Positions 33,201-45,200 of a stretch of 64,000 bases of DNA are shown piece by piece. The stretch is taken from assembly GCA_947561715.1 (NCBI GenBank), contig OX387197.1, positions 22,718,266 to 22,782,265 on the forward strand, in the 5' to 3' direction. This DNA is from Ascidia mentula. Its lineage: Eukaryota; Chordata; Ascidiacea; Phlebobranchia; Ascidiidae. The notes beneath the pieces are model-generated. The model saw only the letters and a list, made by a program, of their open reading frames with translations, did no database searches and was not told the origin of the DNA. The position numbers were made by a program, and so were the translations under genes. Position 1 is the stretch's first letter. The number at the start of each line of letters is the position of its first letter.

Positions 33201-36200
33201 TTTGTTACTGCGCGAAAACGCATGTTACAAACAATGGTCGCTAAGGTCGTGCGGAATTAACTAATTTTGAGAATTCCCGCCTGCAATATGCACAATTTTA
33301 AATCAAGAGACATGAAATTTTCCACACAAATACTAGGTGCCACTGCAAAACGAGTAGTGAAAACCAAATTGGACTATGTACTCTAGTTTTTTGTTGCTTG
33401 CCGAAAACGCATGTTTGAAACTATGGTGGCTAATGTTCGGCGGATTTAACTAAACTTGACAGTTGTCCGTCTGTGATTTCAACATTTTTATATCAAGCGA
33501 CTTGAAATTTTGCACACAAATATTAGATGCCACTACAAAACGAGCAATGAAAACTAAATTGGCGTCTGTCCTTTAGAATTTTATTTGTTTGAAACTATGG
33601 TGGCTAAGATTCGGCGGATTTAACTAAATTTGAAAGTTGTCCGCCTGTGATTCCAACATTTTTCTTTCAAGCGACTTGAAGTTTTGCACACAAATATTAG
33701 ATGCCACTACAAAACGAGCAATGAAAACCAAATTGGCATCTGTCCTTCAGAATTTTATTGCCTGCCGAAAACGCATGTTTGAAACTATGGTGGCTAAGGT
33801 TCGGCGGATTTAACTAAATTTGAAAGTTGTCCGCCTGTGATTCCAACATTTTTCTTTCAAGCGACTTGAAGTTTTGCACACAAATATTAGATGCCACTAC
33901 AAAACGAGCAATGAAAACCAAATTGGCATCTGTCCTTCAGAATTTTATTGCCTGCCGAAAACGCATGTTTGAAACTATGGTGGCTAAGGTTCGGCGGATT
34001 TAACTAAATTTGACAGTTGCAAGCCTGTGATTCCAACATTTTTCTTTCAAGCGACTTGAAGTTTTGCACACAAATATAAGATGCCACCCAAAACGAGCAA
34101 TGAAAACTAAATTGGCGTCTGTCCTTCAGAATTTTATTGCTTGCCGAAAACGCATGTTTGAAACTATGGTGGCTAAGGTTCGGCGGATTTAACTAAATTT
34201 GACAGTTGTAAACCTGTGATTTCAACATTTTTATATCAAGCGACTTGAAATTTTGCACACAAATATTAGATGCCAGTACAAAACGAACAATAAAAACCAA
34301 ATTGGCGTATGTACTCTGGTTTTTTATTGCTGCACGAAAACGCATGTTACAAACAATGGTCGCTAAGATCGTGCGGAATTAACTAATTTTGAGAATTCGC
34401 GCCTGCAATATACACAATTTTAAATCAAAAGACATGAAATTTTCCACACAAATACTAGGTGCCACTGCAAAACGAGTAGTGAAAACCAAATTGGACTATG
34501 TACTCTAGTTTTTTGTTGCTTGCCGAAAACGCATGTTTGAAACTATGGTGGCTAAGGTTCGGCGGATTTAACTAAATTTGACAGTTGTCCGCCTGTGATT
34601 TCAACATTTTTATATCAAGCGACTTGAAATTTTGAACACAAATATTAGATGCCACTACGAAACGAGCAATGAAAACTAAATTGGCGTCTGTCCTTTAGAA
34701 TTTTATTGCTTGCCGAAAACGCATGTTTGAAACTATGGTGGCCAAGATTCGGCGGATTTAACTAAATTTGACAGTTGTAAGCCTGTGATTTCAACATTTT
34801 TATATCAAGCGACTTGAAATTTTGCACACAAATATTAGATGCCACTACAAAACGAGCAATGAAAACCAAATCGGCGTATGTACTCTAGTTTTCTGTTACT
34901 GCGCGAAAACGCATGTTACAAACAATGGTCGCTAAGGTCGTGCGGAATTAACTAATTTTGAGAATTCCCGCCTGCAATATACACAATTTTAAATCAAGAG
35001 ACATGAAATTTTCCACACAAATACTAGGTGCCACTGCAAAACGAGTAATGAAAACCAAATTGGACTATGTCCTCTTTTTTTTTATTGCTTGCAGAAAACG
35101 CATGTTTGAAACTATGGTGGCTAAGGTTGGGCGGATTTAACTAAATTTGACAGTTGTAAGCCTGTGATTTTAACATTTTTGTATCAAGTGACTTGAAGTT
35201 TTGCACACAAGTATTAGATGCAAGTACAAAACGAGCAATGAAACCCAAATTGGCGTATGTACTCTAGTTTTTTATTGCTGCTCGAAAACGCTTGTTACAA
35301 ACAATGGTCGCTAAGGTCGTGCGGAATTGACTAATTTTGAGAATTCCCGCCTGCAATATACACAATTTTAAATCAAGAGACATGATATTTTCCACACAAA
35401 TACTAGGTGCCACTGCAAAACGAGTAATGAAAACTAAATTGGCGTCTGTCCTTTAGAATTTTATTGCTTGCCGAAAACGCATGTTTGAAACTATGGTGGC
35501 CAAGATTCGGCGGATTTAATTAAATTTGACAGTTGTAAGCCTGTGATTTCAACATTTTTATATCAAGCGACTTGAAATTTTGCACACAAATATTAGATGC
35601 CACTACAAAACGAGCAATGAAAACCAAATCGGCGTATGTACTCTAGTTTTTTGTTACTGCGCGAAAACGCATGTTACAAACAATGGTCGCTAAGGTCGTG
35701 CGGAATTAACTAATTTTGAGAATTCCCGCCTGCAATATACACAATTTTAAATCAAGAGACATGAAATTTTCCACACAAATACTAGGTGCCACTGCAAAAC
35801 GAGTAATGAAAACTAAATTGGCGTCTGTCCTTTAGAATTTTATTGCTTGCCGAAAACGCATGTTTGAAACTATGGTGGCTAATGTTCGGCGGATTTAACT
35901 AAACTTGACAGTTGTCCGTCCGTGATTTCAACATTTTTATATCAAGCGACTTGAAATTTTGCACACAAATATTAGATGCCACTACAAAACGAGCAATGAA
36001 AACTAAATTGGCGTCTGTCCTTTAGAATTTTATTTGTTTGAAACTATGGTGGCTAAGATTCGGCGGATTTAACTAAATTTGAAAGTTGTAAGCCTGTGAT
36101 TCCAACATTTTTCTTTCAAGCGATTTGAAGTTTTGCACACAAATATTAGATGCCACTACAAAACGAGCAATGAAAACCAAATTGGCATCTGTCCTTCAGA

Positions 36201-37169
36201 ATTTTATTGCCTGCCGAAAACGCATGTTTGAAACTATGGTGGCTAAGGTTCGGCGGATTTAACTAAATTTGACAGTTGTAAGCCTGTGATTTCAACATTT
36301 TTATATCAAGCGACTTGAAATTTTGCACACAAATATTAGATGCCAGTACAAAACGAACAATAAAAACCAAATTGGCGTATGTGCTCTGGTTTTTTATTGC
36401 TGCATGAAAACGCATGTTACAAACAATGGTCGCTAAGGTCGTGCGGAATTAACTAATTTTGAGAATTCCCGCCTGCAATATACACAATTTTAAATCAAGA
36501 GACCTGAAATTTTGCACACAAATACTAGGTGCCACTGCAAAACGAGTAGTGAAAACCAAATTGGACTATGTACTCTAGTTTTTTGTTGCTTGCCGAAAAC
36601 GCATGTTTGAAACTATGGTGGCTAATGTTCGGCGGATTTAACTAAACTTGACAGTTGTCCGTCTGTGATTTCAACATTTTTATATCAAGCGACTTGAAAT
36701 TTTGCACACAAATATTAGATGCCACTACAAAACGAGCAATGAAAACTAAATTGGCGTCTGTCCTTTAGAATTTTATTTGTTTGAAACTATGGTGGCTAGG
36801 ATTCGGCGGATTTAACTAAATTTGAAAGTTGTCCGCCTGTGATTCCAACATTTTTCTTTCAAGCGATTTGAAGTTTTGCACACAAATATTAGATGCCACT
36901 ACAAAACGAGCAATGAAAACCAAATTGGCATCTGTCCTTCAGAATTTTATTGCCTGCCGAAAACGCATGATTGAAACTATGGTGGCTAAGGTTCGGCGGA
37001 TTTAACTAAATTTGACAGTTGCAAGCCTGTGATTCCAACATTTTTCTTTCAAGCGACTTGAAGTTTTGCACACAAATATAAGATGCCACTACAAAACGAG
37101 CAATGGAAACTAAATTGGCATCTTTCCTTTAGAATTTTATTGCCTGCCGAAAACGCATGTTTGAAACTA
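30237..37169. repeat. 190-bp satellite, left block (about 36 monomers)
   Basis: Monomers of about 189-190 bp come in two classes. Class A begins TTCGGCGGATTTAACTAAAT and carries AGTTGTAAGCCTGTGATTTC or a CCG variant. Class B begins TCGTGCGGAATTAACTAATT and carries GAGAATTCCCGCCTGCAAT, so only B has an EcoRI site. Both share CACACAAATA, a GATGCC/GGTGCC box and CGAAAACGCATG. A-monomers with a 16-18 bp deletion (TTTTATTTGTTTGAAAC) recur at 32650, 33583, 36028 and 36772. Divergence is greatest at the left edge. All open frames here are repeat by-products. Confidence 0.97.
31081..32500. repeat. 567-bp higher-order repeat (three-monomer period)
   Basis: The marker GTACAAAAGCAGCAATGAAA occurs with its monomer at 31081, 31648 and 32215, exactly 567 bp apart, i.e. 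three monomers. Intervening monomers match in order (A, B, B types). It is confined to the left edge of the satellite. Confidence 0.85.
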
Positions 37170-37260
37170 CACTGTTAAAAAAATTTACTGGAAAAACTCC
37201 TGGCAGCAATTTTACGGACCATGTCCGTAAGTTTTACGGTAAAAGACCGTTTGCGTTACT
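37170..37260. repeat. Transposon left terminus: TIR and subterminal repeats (copy 1)
   Basis: CACTGTTAAAAAAATTTACTG, then TTTTACGGACC, TGTCCGTAAG and TTTTACGGTAAAAG. In this superfamily such clustered motifs are transposase-binding sites. Confidence 0.85.
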
Positions 37261-37410
37261 GCAAAAAGACACGTTACAATTACTGACACCGTCACTGTAA
37301 ATAAATTACTAAAGATCAGTGAATTCTACTGTGTTATAACGTAACGCCTACAGCATTTTTTCAGTATTTAAATTATAACAAAACCACAAAATTTTCATGT
37401 GATACGTTGT

Positions 37411-37416
37411 TTTATT
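37411..37416 (-). terminator. Polyadenylation signal AATAAA for the SAM gene (copy 1)
   Basis: AATAAA on the minus strand, 26 bp beyond the TGA stop at 37442-37444. Confidence 0.6.
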
Positions 37417-37441
37417 GAACGAAAACTGCTCAGTTTAATTC

Positions 37442-39351
37442 TCAGACGTTCATCAATTTTGCTAATTTCAGTATTTTGGGATTTACCCCAGCATATCTCA
37501 TTTTCTTCGAACCTTTCGAACCAGGGTCATTTATTCCTTCAATGAATCTGCAAAAAGGACTCAAAGATTGAATACAATGCAGAAATAAACATGTTGTGTG
37601 TGTTTATTTGCAAATAAACACTGAACAAAGGTAAATAAAACCGCTCAAGTACAAGCATGATAAATGTAGTAGCCAGTATTTATTATGGTACCCACCTCTG
37701 GATAAATTCCAAAGTGCTTTCAGCTGCTTTTGGATAGCTGATGTTGTAAATGTAGAAATGGCAGAAGAAACTGGCAACTGCCAACAAGAAGTTGTTTGTG
37801 GAGTGGATAACAACCTTATCCACAGCCACCATCACTTTTTCACACATTGCTGGAGAGTCACCTAAAGAGAGAACAAAATTGTAAAGAGAACAAAACAAAC
37901 CACAAAGCAAAATGAAACTACTTTCTGACATTTTCCAAAGTAAAACTTACCAAACACATCAAAAAAGGTGTAGGTGGTATTTCTTCCAAAATATTTTCTA
38001 ACATGAAATCATCCTGCACACAGAAGTTAACTTTAGTTAAGAAAAAGTTTCCAATTTTCTTTGCAAGCACACCTTGTAGCACATTATGACAGATTCCTTT
38101 TTTTCTTTAAAGTAGGCTGCCAACAAAGACAGCACCTCCATGGACTGGGCTTCTTTGCTGCCCAGTTGAGAACATTGCAGTTTTATGGACCCAATTAATT
38201 CACAAATTGATGGAGATTTAACTTTTTTCAAACATCTAAACAGCAAGGGTTAAAAAGCATGTTAACCTTCAAAATGAAAAAAAAAATACTATTTATACCT
38301 GTATATCTGCATTGATCCTTTAAAAAGCTTCATTGGTAAAGTTGCTTGTGTGTTTGGTCTTCCCATCAAAGTATCATAGTGGTCAAATATGACTAATGGT
38401 TCATGGAGAAATGGCCATTCTTTTAAAACATTTGTGATACTTGTTCCTGTGTTAATGATCTCCCGTTGTCGAGAGAATGTCAATCGCATAACTTTTAAAG
38501 CCTTGTCAGGATGTGCCTTTGAAAATTCTTTCATAAGCCATGTTTTTATCGAGTTGCTATCACAATCGTTCACGACTGGTTCCCAATTTTTTGTACCATA
38601 TGGTCGTTTCAGTGTACCTTGAATTGATTTTCCAATTATATTTTGCTTGCGAAGCTGATTTTCCCATCGGTAATACAGTTGGTTGGTTAATGTGTTATGG
38701 CCATTGCCAATGCAAACATCTCCAATGACATCTTTAAATGAAGAGGGGTATTTTTTCACAATTTGAAATGCAATTCTCTCTAAATTTTTCCTTCCTGGCC
38801 TTTGTGTAATCTAAAACATTAGGTGTTTTAAACATGGTTGTTTAAACTACTTTACCATGTTAATGAACATTATTACTGCCCAATTAACTTTGCTTACTTT
38901 CATAACATCATCGATGCAAGCATGTATAAGTTCTCTAGTTTGGTTATGGTTGGGAATTTCTTTGTTTTCCAAAATACTCATAAGAAGAGGTGAGCATTTT
39001 TTCCAAGGCACTTTAAAGTCATACACCCACTGCCAATCATCACAGCTTCCTTCTGATGAGCATGGTTCGGTAGAAGTTTCTGAACATGTTTCTGAAAAAA
39101 GTTTTAGTAAATTAATTTTCATGTATGTATATATACAGCCAACAACAATCAAACTCACTCAGATTATTTCCAGCTTTAATTAATTTTCTGGCCTGAACAA
39201 TATTAAATTGGCCAAGCAAGTCTGCCAGTTCAACATGTTCAAAATCCTGCAATTTTAGCACACCAAGATTTTCCAAAAACGTAGAACATTTTTCAAGCAA
39301 AGTGGCATCTTTGCCAAGTTCAGGAAGTATCTTCAGTAAAGTTGCATTCAT
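37442..39351 (-). CDS. Transposon-encoded SAM-domain protein, copy 1 (seven exons)
   Basis: Minus-strand exons: 39159-39351, 38898-39091, 38299-38810, 38073-38235, 37951-38013, 37696-37861, 37442-37547; stop TGA; about 465 residues. ATG at 39351, 37 bp after the transposase stop. Residues about 20-62 form a SAM domain (FLENLGVLKLQDFEHVELAD... VQARKLI). Later landmarks are DDWQWVYDFKVPWKKC, KKYPSSFKDVIGD and LTFSRQREIINTG...LKEWPFL, a series I know from SAM-domain proteins annotated in fish genomes beside this transposase. SAM domains usually form oligomers; the role in transposition is unknown. All junctions agree in phase except exon 5 to 6: TTG|GTAAGT joined to TTTAG|GTGACT needs one more G to read on into DSPAMCEKV. 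So either a one-base loss or an unrecognised splice site. Confidence 0.8.
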
Positions 39352-39388
39352 CGTTTTTTTTTTAATTTGCACTTAACTCTTCCAAAAA

Positions 39389-41672
39389 TTAAAGAACAGT
39401 TTGCTTTAACACAAAGAGCTTTTGCCCATCAATGTGGTAAACGTAAAAAGGAAACTTGCAAGCAAGTTTTTCAAATGCGACACATTCCACACAACAAGGT
39501 TTTGCGATTAAATGATGTACACCATACTGGGGATAAAAGTTAGAACAATATTTTCGAACAACATACATCACTTTACTTTCAAAAATAAATATAGCAAGTA
39601 TGCAGCCAACATACAAATTTAAATCATGTTTTGACATAATCACATACATGCCAATTTCAAACAAAATATTTTCAACTTTCACTGATTTACCCAATGTGCA
39701 ATGTAAAATATTATATCCACCCAACTTTATATTATTTACAATTTCAGAGGCAAACGTAACATTTCTATTAATTATCTCAACATTTGAGTCAAAATAGCCA
39801 GTCTCAAGCAGGCATGACTGCAACAATTGGTGACTGTGTGCCAAAGAATAACATAGGTTGATGAAATTTTTGGAATGACGGATTACTTTTTTTTAAATAA
39901 GAGTGTTTACTTTCGAATCGCAATGTGGATGTATAACAAATTGGGCCAAATTGCAAAATAGTCCAAAGGTAATGTTGTAAGTAATGATGCTTGGGGCGTA
40001 AAGGCACTTTGGGAAAAAAATGTGTTCTGTATTCCAAATATTCAGATATTAAAGAATCTAAATGGCATGACACAATTATCTGAACAATAGAACGCAAGCA
40101 CATAACAAGTTTCCAAATTGCATTCTCTGTGTCAACAATTTTATCAAAAATCAGTAGGGGAAACATTCTTAGCATACACCAGTTTTATGATGCATTTCCT
40201 ATCGAACGTTTGCCGGCAGAAGATAATTTTACTGGTTTTGAAAGGGCATCCAGGGCGTTAAATTTAAACGACTGTATTCTGCCATTTAAAAAATCCAAAG
40301 TAAACCATTTATGTTTTACAAAATATGCAATGTAAAGCATTAGGTCATACTGTACAACACCTTCAAAAACATCATGAGCTGTACATGGGGGCAAACCAGG
40401 GGAAGCAACATGAAAATACTGCATGTCATTCAAAATGCTTCCCTTCAATCCGTTACTATTTTCCATGTGCAAATTGTCATATATTGATTTAGTGTAAAGT
40501 ATTTTTGTACATGCATGGTCTGTGGAAAACTCTGTACGAGTTATGGTACAATATCTACAAAAATAGGTGGAGGAACTAAAGTTTGTTGTAAAACCACCAA
40601 GCCAGTGACTTCCTAGATTGTCACCACATACACATAACAGGCTGCCACGCACATTAAACCCAACACCAACATCAATACCAGTGGTCTCCAAAGTTTTTAA
40701 GTCATCAAGCAATGGTTTAAATAACATGCTTTTGTTTTCCTCATTAACATTGGCCTCTTTGCATAATAAAACCAATTGAAAACAATCTATTTTTGATCGG
40801 TTACATGGATACAAATTCTGCAGGGTATAATACACAGCCAAAATCTTGTGCTTTCGTTTGGCGGAACCCAAAGGATTGACAATTTCAAATGCATCTTGGT
40901 ACAAAATGATTTTTAGTGAATATCTGTCATTTTGAAAAAGTGGATTTGACTGAAATATTTTTCCATCTGAAAAGTCATGAAAACCTTCAAAGTGTACCAA
41001 GGGATTCAAAAATTGTTGCTTAACTTTTTCATCCTTAAAAAATGTTTACAAAGTGTCCAGAACTGATATATATTGAAAATTGAAATTTGCTGAGTGCCCC
41101 AAATTTAGTTCAATTGGAGGAACATAATTAAACTTCTGCAAAAACTGTTGTTCTCTTAGATAAGATGAGCCAAAATTGGCAGAATCCAAAAAACTGTTCA
41201 GCGAATCCTGCTTTTTGAGATCATCTAGTATTTTGCTAGATATATCAGTACAAACATTTTCATCTTTCAAAATGGACTCAAGCTGAAAATATATCTGAGA
41301 AGTGTACTTTGATAGCAACTGTTTCCAATACACAATTATTTTATCAACAGTTTGAATTGGTACCAAATATTTATATTGAAGCATAAAATGAAACAGCAAA
41401 ACATCTTTTTCCCAGTCTTTGTTAATCTGCGATGTAACACTTCTTTGCTCTTCAGTTTCTAACGGAGTACAATTAACCTCCTCAGTTAAAGTTTCCTGAT
41501 CTGTTTCGTGTGCCTTTTTCTGCAGTCCGTCGTGGCAACGAGAAAAATGAGACGAAAACGAGGACACAACTGAATAAGTTTTGTTGCAACTTTCCACGGG
41601 GCATTTCATTTCAAATCCTTGACGGATGTGTTTTTTGTAATCTTTCATTTTCTCCTCCCACGTGTTAAACAT
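39389..41672 (-). pseudogene. CACTA/EnSpm DDE transposase, copy 1 (two stops, one frameshift)
   Basis: Single long exon of about 760 codons from ATG 41672 to TAA 39389. The N-terminus has a C2H2 zinc finger, C-x4-C-x12-H-x4-H (KCPVESCNKTYS...HFSRCH). Catalytic core: first Asp in ILYQDAFEIVNPLG (codon 40893-40895), second in CVCGDNLGSHWLGG (40620-40622), Glu in LRFESKHSYLKK (39912-39914). CRYC and AHDVFEG motifs lie between. In-frame TAA codons stand at 41046-41048 (after ISVLDTL) and 40185-40187 (before NWCMLRMFP), with homologous sequence continuing in the same frame after each. At 39887-39894 a run of eight A (minus strand) shifts the frame: one A fewer continues into VIRHSKNFINLCYS. An upstream GTG could extend the start. 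Expected to cut and paste the element when intact. Confidence 0.88.
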
Positions 41673-41887
41673 TTTTTTTGCAAAATTGCAAATCACAGGC
41701 CAAGGAGACCATTCTTACCCTACACTAAATAGCAGAACGAAATCTTAACCCAAACAAACATTAATAATTTGTAATTATTCAATTAATGCTACTTGCTCTA
41801 TCGCTACAATACATAATCTATAGCAACTAAAAACATGTTGCACGCGAATGCCTTAACTCTCGCTCTCGGCTTCGCCACGAGGTAACC

Positions 41888-41897
41888 TGCGCATGCG
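41888..41897. promoter_or_regulatory. NRF-1-like site in transposon 5' region (copy 1)
   Basis: CCTGCGCATGCGTGG contains the TGCGCATGCG palindrome typical of NRF-1 sites in animal promoters. It is about 215 bp upstream of the transposase ATG, in the only CpG-rich stretch of the element (about 41845-41905). Confidence 0.45.
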
Positions 41898-42109
41898 TGG
41901 TAGCCGTTATAGACTAACTCGTTATAGCGAAGAAGGCAGCAGAACTTTATTATATCAGACGGTTAAGAAACTTAACAAACAATATATCTTATTACGTAGT
42001 TTGTCACAAGCTGAAATTTACGTAACATGCCATTTGGCACGAAATATCACCTTTTAACAAGACATATACATCCTATACATATATAGTTACATTGTTCTAT
42101 CAGTTGTGT

Positions 42110-42255
42110 AAAGCAACTTACGGCATATTTACGGCATGTTTTCCGTAAACCAACATAATTATACGGAAATTTTCCGTAAATCTAGTTTACGTTCCCATGC
42201 CGTAAATACAAAACTGTTACGTTTCAAGTAAATATTACGAAAATTTTTAACAGTG
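42110..42255. repeat. Transposon right terminus: subterminal repeats and TIR (copy 1)
   Basis: ACTTACGGCATATTTACGGC, TTTTCCGTAAACC, TACGGAAATTTTCCGTAAAT and GCCGTAAATAC, followed by the terminal TTTTTAACAGTG. At least six CCGTAAA/TTTACGG-type motifs in 110 bp. Confidence 0.85.
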
Positions 42256-45200
42256 TATGGTGGCTAAGGTTCGGCGGATTTAACTAAATTTGACAGTTGT
42301 AATCCTGTGATTCCAACATTTTTTTTTCAAGCGACTTGAAGTTTTGCACACAAATATAAGATGCCACCACAAAACGAGCAATGAAAACTAAATTGGCGTC
42401 TGTCCTTCAGAATTTTATTGCTTGCCGAAAACGCATGTTTGAAACTATGGTGGCTAAGGTTCGGCGGATTTAACTAAATTTGACAGTTGTAAGCCTGTGA
42501 TTTCAACATTTTTATATCAAGCGACTTGAAATTTTGCACACAAATATTAGATGCCAGTACAAAACGAACAATAAAAACCAAATTGGCGTATGTACTCTGG
42601 TTTTTTATTGCTGCACGAAAACGCATGTTACAAACAATGGTCGCTAAGGTCGTGCGGAATTAACTAATTTTGAGAATTCCCGCCTGCAATATACACAATT
42701 TTAAATCAAAAGACATGAAATTTTCCACACAAATACTAGGTGCCACTGCAAAACGAGTAGTGAAAACCAAATTGGACTATGTACTCTAGTTTTTTGTTGC
42801 TTGCCGAAAACGCATGTTTGAAACTATGGTGGCTAAGGTTCGGCGGATTTAACTAAATTTGACAGTTGTCCGCCTGTGATTACAACATTTTTATATCAAG
42901 CGACTTGAAATTTTGCACACAAATATTAGATGCCACTACGAAACGAGCAATGAAAACTAAATTGGCGTCTGTCCTTTAGAATTTTATTGCTTGCCGAAAA
43001 CGCATGTTTGAAACTATGGTGGCCAAGATTCGGCGGATTTAACTAAATTTGACAGTTGTAAGCCTGTGATTTCAACATTTTTATATCAAGCGACTTGAAA
43101 TTTTGCACACAAATATTAGATGCCACTACAAAACGAGCAATGAAAACCAAATCGGCGTATGTACTCTAGTTTTCTGTTACTGCGCGAAAACGCATGTTAC
43201 AAACAATGGTCGCTAAGGTCGTGCGGAATTAACTAATTTTGAGAATTCCCGCCTGCAATATACACAATTTTAAATCAAGAGACATGAAATTTTCCACACA
43301 AATACTAGGTGCCACTGCAAAACGAGTAATGAAAACCAAATTGGACTATGTACTCTAGTTTTTTGTTGCTTGCCGAAAACGCATGTTTGAAACTATGGTG
43401 GCTAAGGTTCGGCGGATTTAACTAAATTTGACAGTTGTCCGCCTGTGATTTCAACATTTTTATATCAAGCGACTTGAAATTTTGCACACAAATATTAGAT
43501 GCCACTACGAAACGAGCAATGAAAACTAAATTGGCGTCTGTCCTTTAGAATTTTATTGCTTGCCGAAAACGCATGTTTGAAACTATGGTGGCCAAGATTC
43601 GGCGGATTTAACTAAATTTGACAGTTGTAAGCCTGTGATTTCAACATTTTTGTATCAAGTGACTTGAAGTTTTGCACACAAGTATTAGATGCAAGTACAA
43701 AACGAGCAATGAAAACCAAATTGGCGTATGTACTCTAGTTTTTTATTGCTGCTCGAAAACGCTTGTTACAAACAATGGTCGCTAAGGTCGTGCGGAATTG
43801 ACTAATTTTGAGAATTCCCGCCTGCAATATACACAATTTTAAATCAAGAGACATGATATTTTCCACACAAATACTAGGTGCCACTGCAAAACGAGTAATG
43901 AAAACTAAATTGGCGTCTGTCCTTTAGAATTTTATTGCTTGCCGAAAACGCATGTTTGAAACTATGGTGGCCAAGATTCGGCGGGTTTAACTAAATTTGA
44001 CAGTTGTAAGCCTGTGATTTCAACATTTTTATATCAAGCGACTTGAAATTTTGCACACAAATATTAGATGCCACTACAAAACGAGCAATTCAAACCAAAT
44101 CGGCGTATGTACTCTAGTTTTTTGTTACTGCGCGAAAACGCATGTTACAAACAATGGTCGCTAAGGTCGTGCGGAATTAACGAATTTTGAGAATTCCCGC
44201 CTGCAATATACACAATTTTAAATCAAGAGACATGAAATTTTCCACACAAATACTAGGTGCCACTGCAAAACGAGTAGGGAAAACCAAATTGGTCTATGTA
44301 CTCTAGTTTTTTGTTGCTTGCCGAAAACGCATGTTTGAAACTATGGTGGCTAATGTTCGGCGGATTTAACTAAACTTGACAGTTGTCCGTCCGTGATTTC
44401 AACATTTTTATATCAAGCGACTTGAAATTTTGCACACAAATATTAGATGCCACTACAAAACGAGCAATGAAAACTAAATTGGCGTCTGTCCTTTAGAATT
44501 TTATTTGTTTGAAACTATGGTGGCTAAGATTCGGCGGATTTAACTAAATTTGAAAGTTGTAAGCCTGTGATTCCAACATTTTTCTTTCAAGCGATTTGAA
44601 GTTTTGCACACAAATATTAGATGCCACTACAAAACGAGCAATGAAAACCAAATTGGCATCTGTCCTTCAGAATTTTATTGCCTGCCGAAAACGCATGTTT
44701 GAAACTATGGTGGCTAAGGTTCGGCGGATTTAACTAAATTTGACAGTTGTAAGCCTGTGATTCCAACATTTTTCTTTCAAGCGACTTGAAGTTTTGCACA
44801 CAAATATAAGATGCCACTACAAAACGAGCAATGGAAACTAAATTGGCATCTGTCCTTTAGAATTTTATTGCCTGCCGAAAACGCATGTTTAAAACTATGG
44901 TGGCTAAGGTTCGGCGGATTTAACTAAATTTGACAGTTGTAAGCCTGTGATTCAAACATTTTTCTTTCAAGCGACTTGAAGTTTTGCACACAAATATATG
45001 ATGCCACCACAAAGCGAGCAATGAAAACTAAATTGGCGTCTGTCGTTCAGAATTTTATTGCTTGCCAAAAACGCATGTTTGAAACTATGGTGGCTAAGGT
45101 TCGGCGGATTTAACCAAATTTGACAGTTGTAAGCCTGTGATTTCAACATTTTTATATCAAGCGACTTGAAATTTTGCACACAAATATTAGATGCCACTAC

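Larger units (their letters stand above)
37170..42255 (-). mobile_element. CACTA/EnSpm-type DNA transposon, copy 1
   Basis: 5086 bp. Ends are CACTGTTAAAAA and its inverse, 12 bp perfect and then imperfect. The satellite target GAAACTATGG is split with TA on both sides, so the target duplication is TA. Subterminal CCGTAAA/TTTACGG motifs repeat near both ends, as in animal EnSpm elements. Two minus-strand genes: a C2H2/DDE transposase (39389-41672) and a SAM-domain protein (37442-39351). The protein organisation matches a family widespread in fish and invertebrate genomes. The transposase carries two nonsense codons and a frameshift, so the copy is probably not autonomous. Superfamily assignment rests on the CACTG ends and the transposase motifs. 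Confidence 0.9.

Noticed and set aside
39887-39897. Programmed -1 frameshift at TTTAAAA in the transposase
   Set aside because: A -1 shift at this site leads at once to a TAA; the continuing homologous frame needs the loss of one A instead.
39389-41048. Idea that TAA is read as Gln or Glu in this genome
   Set aside because: TAA occurs inside the transposase and the DUF4806-like exon, but the transposase also ends at a TAA where its family normally ends. All TAA interruptions are in mobile or fragmentary sequence, not in the intact VWA and CUB genes.
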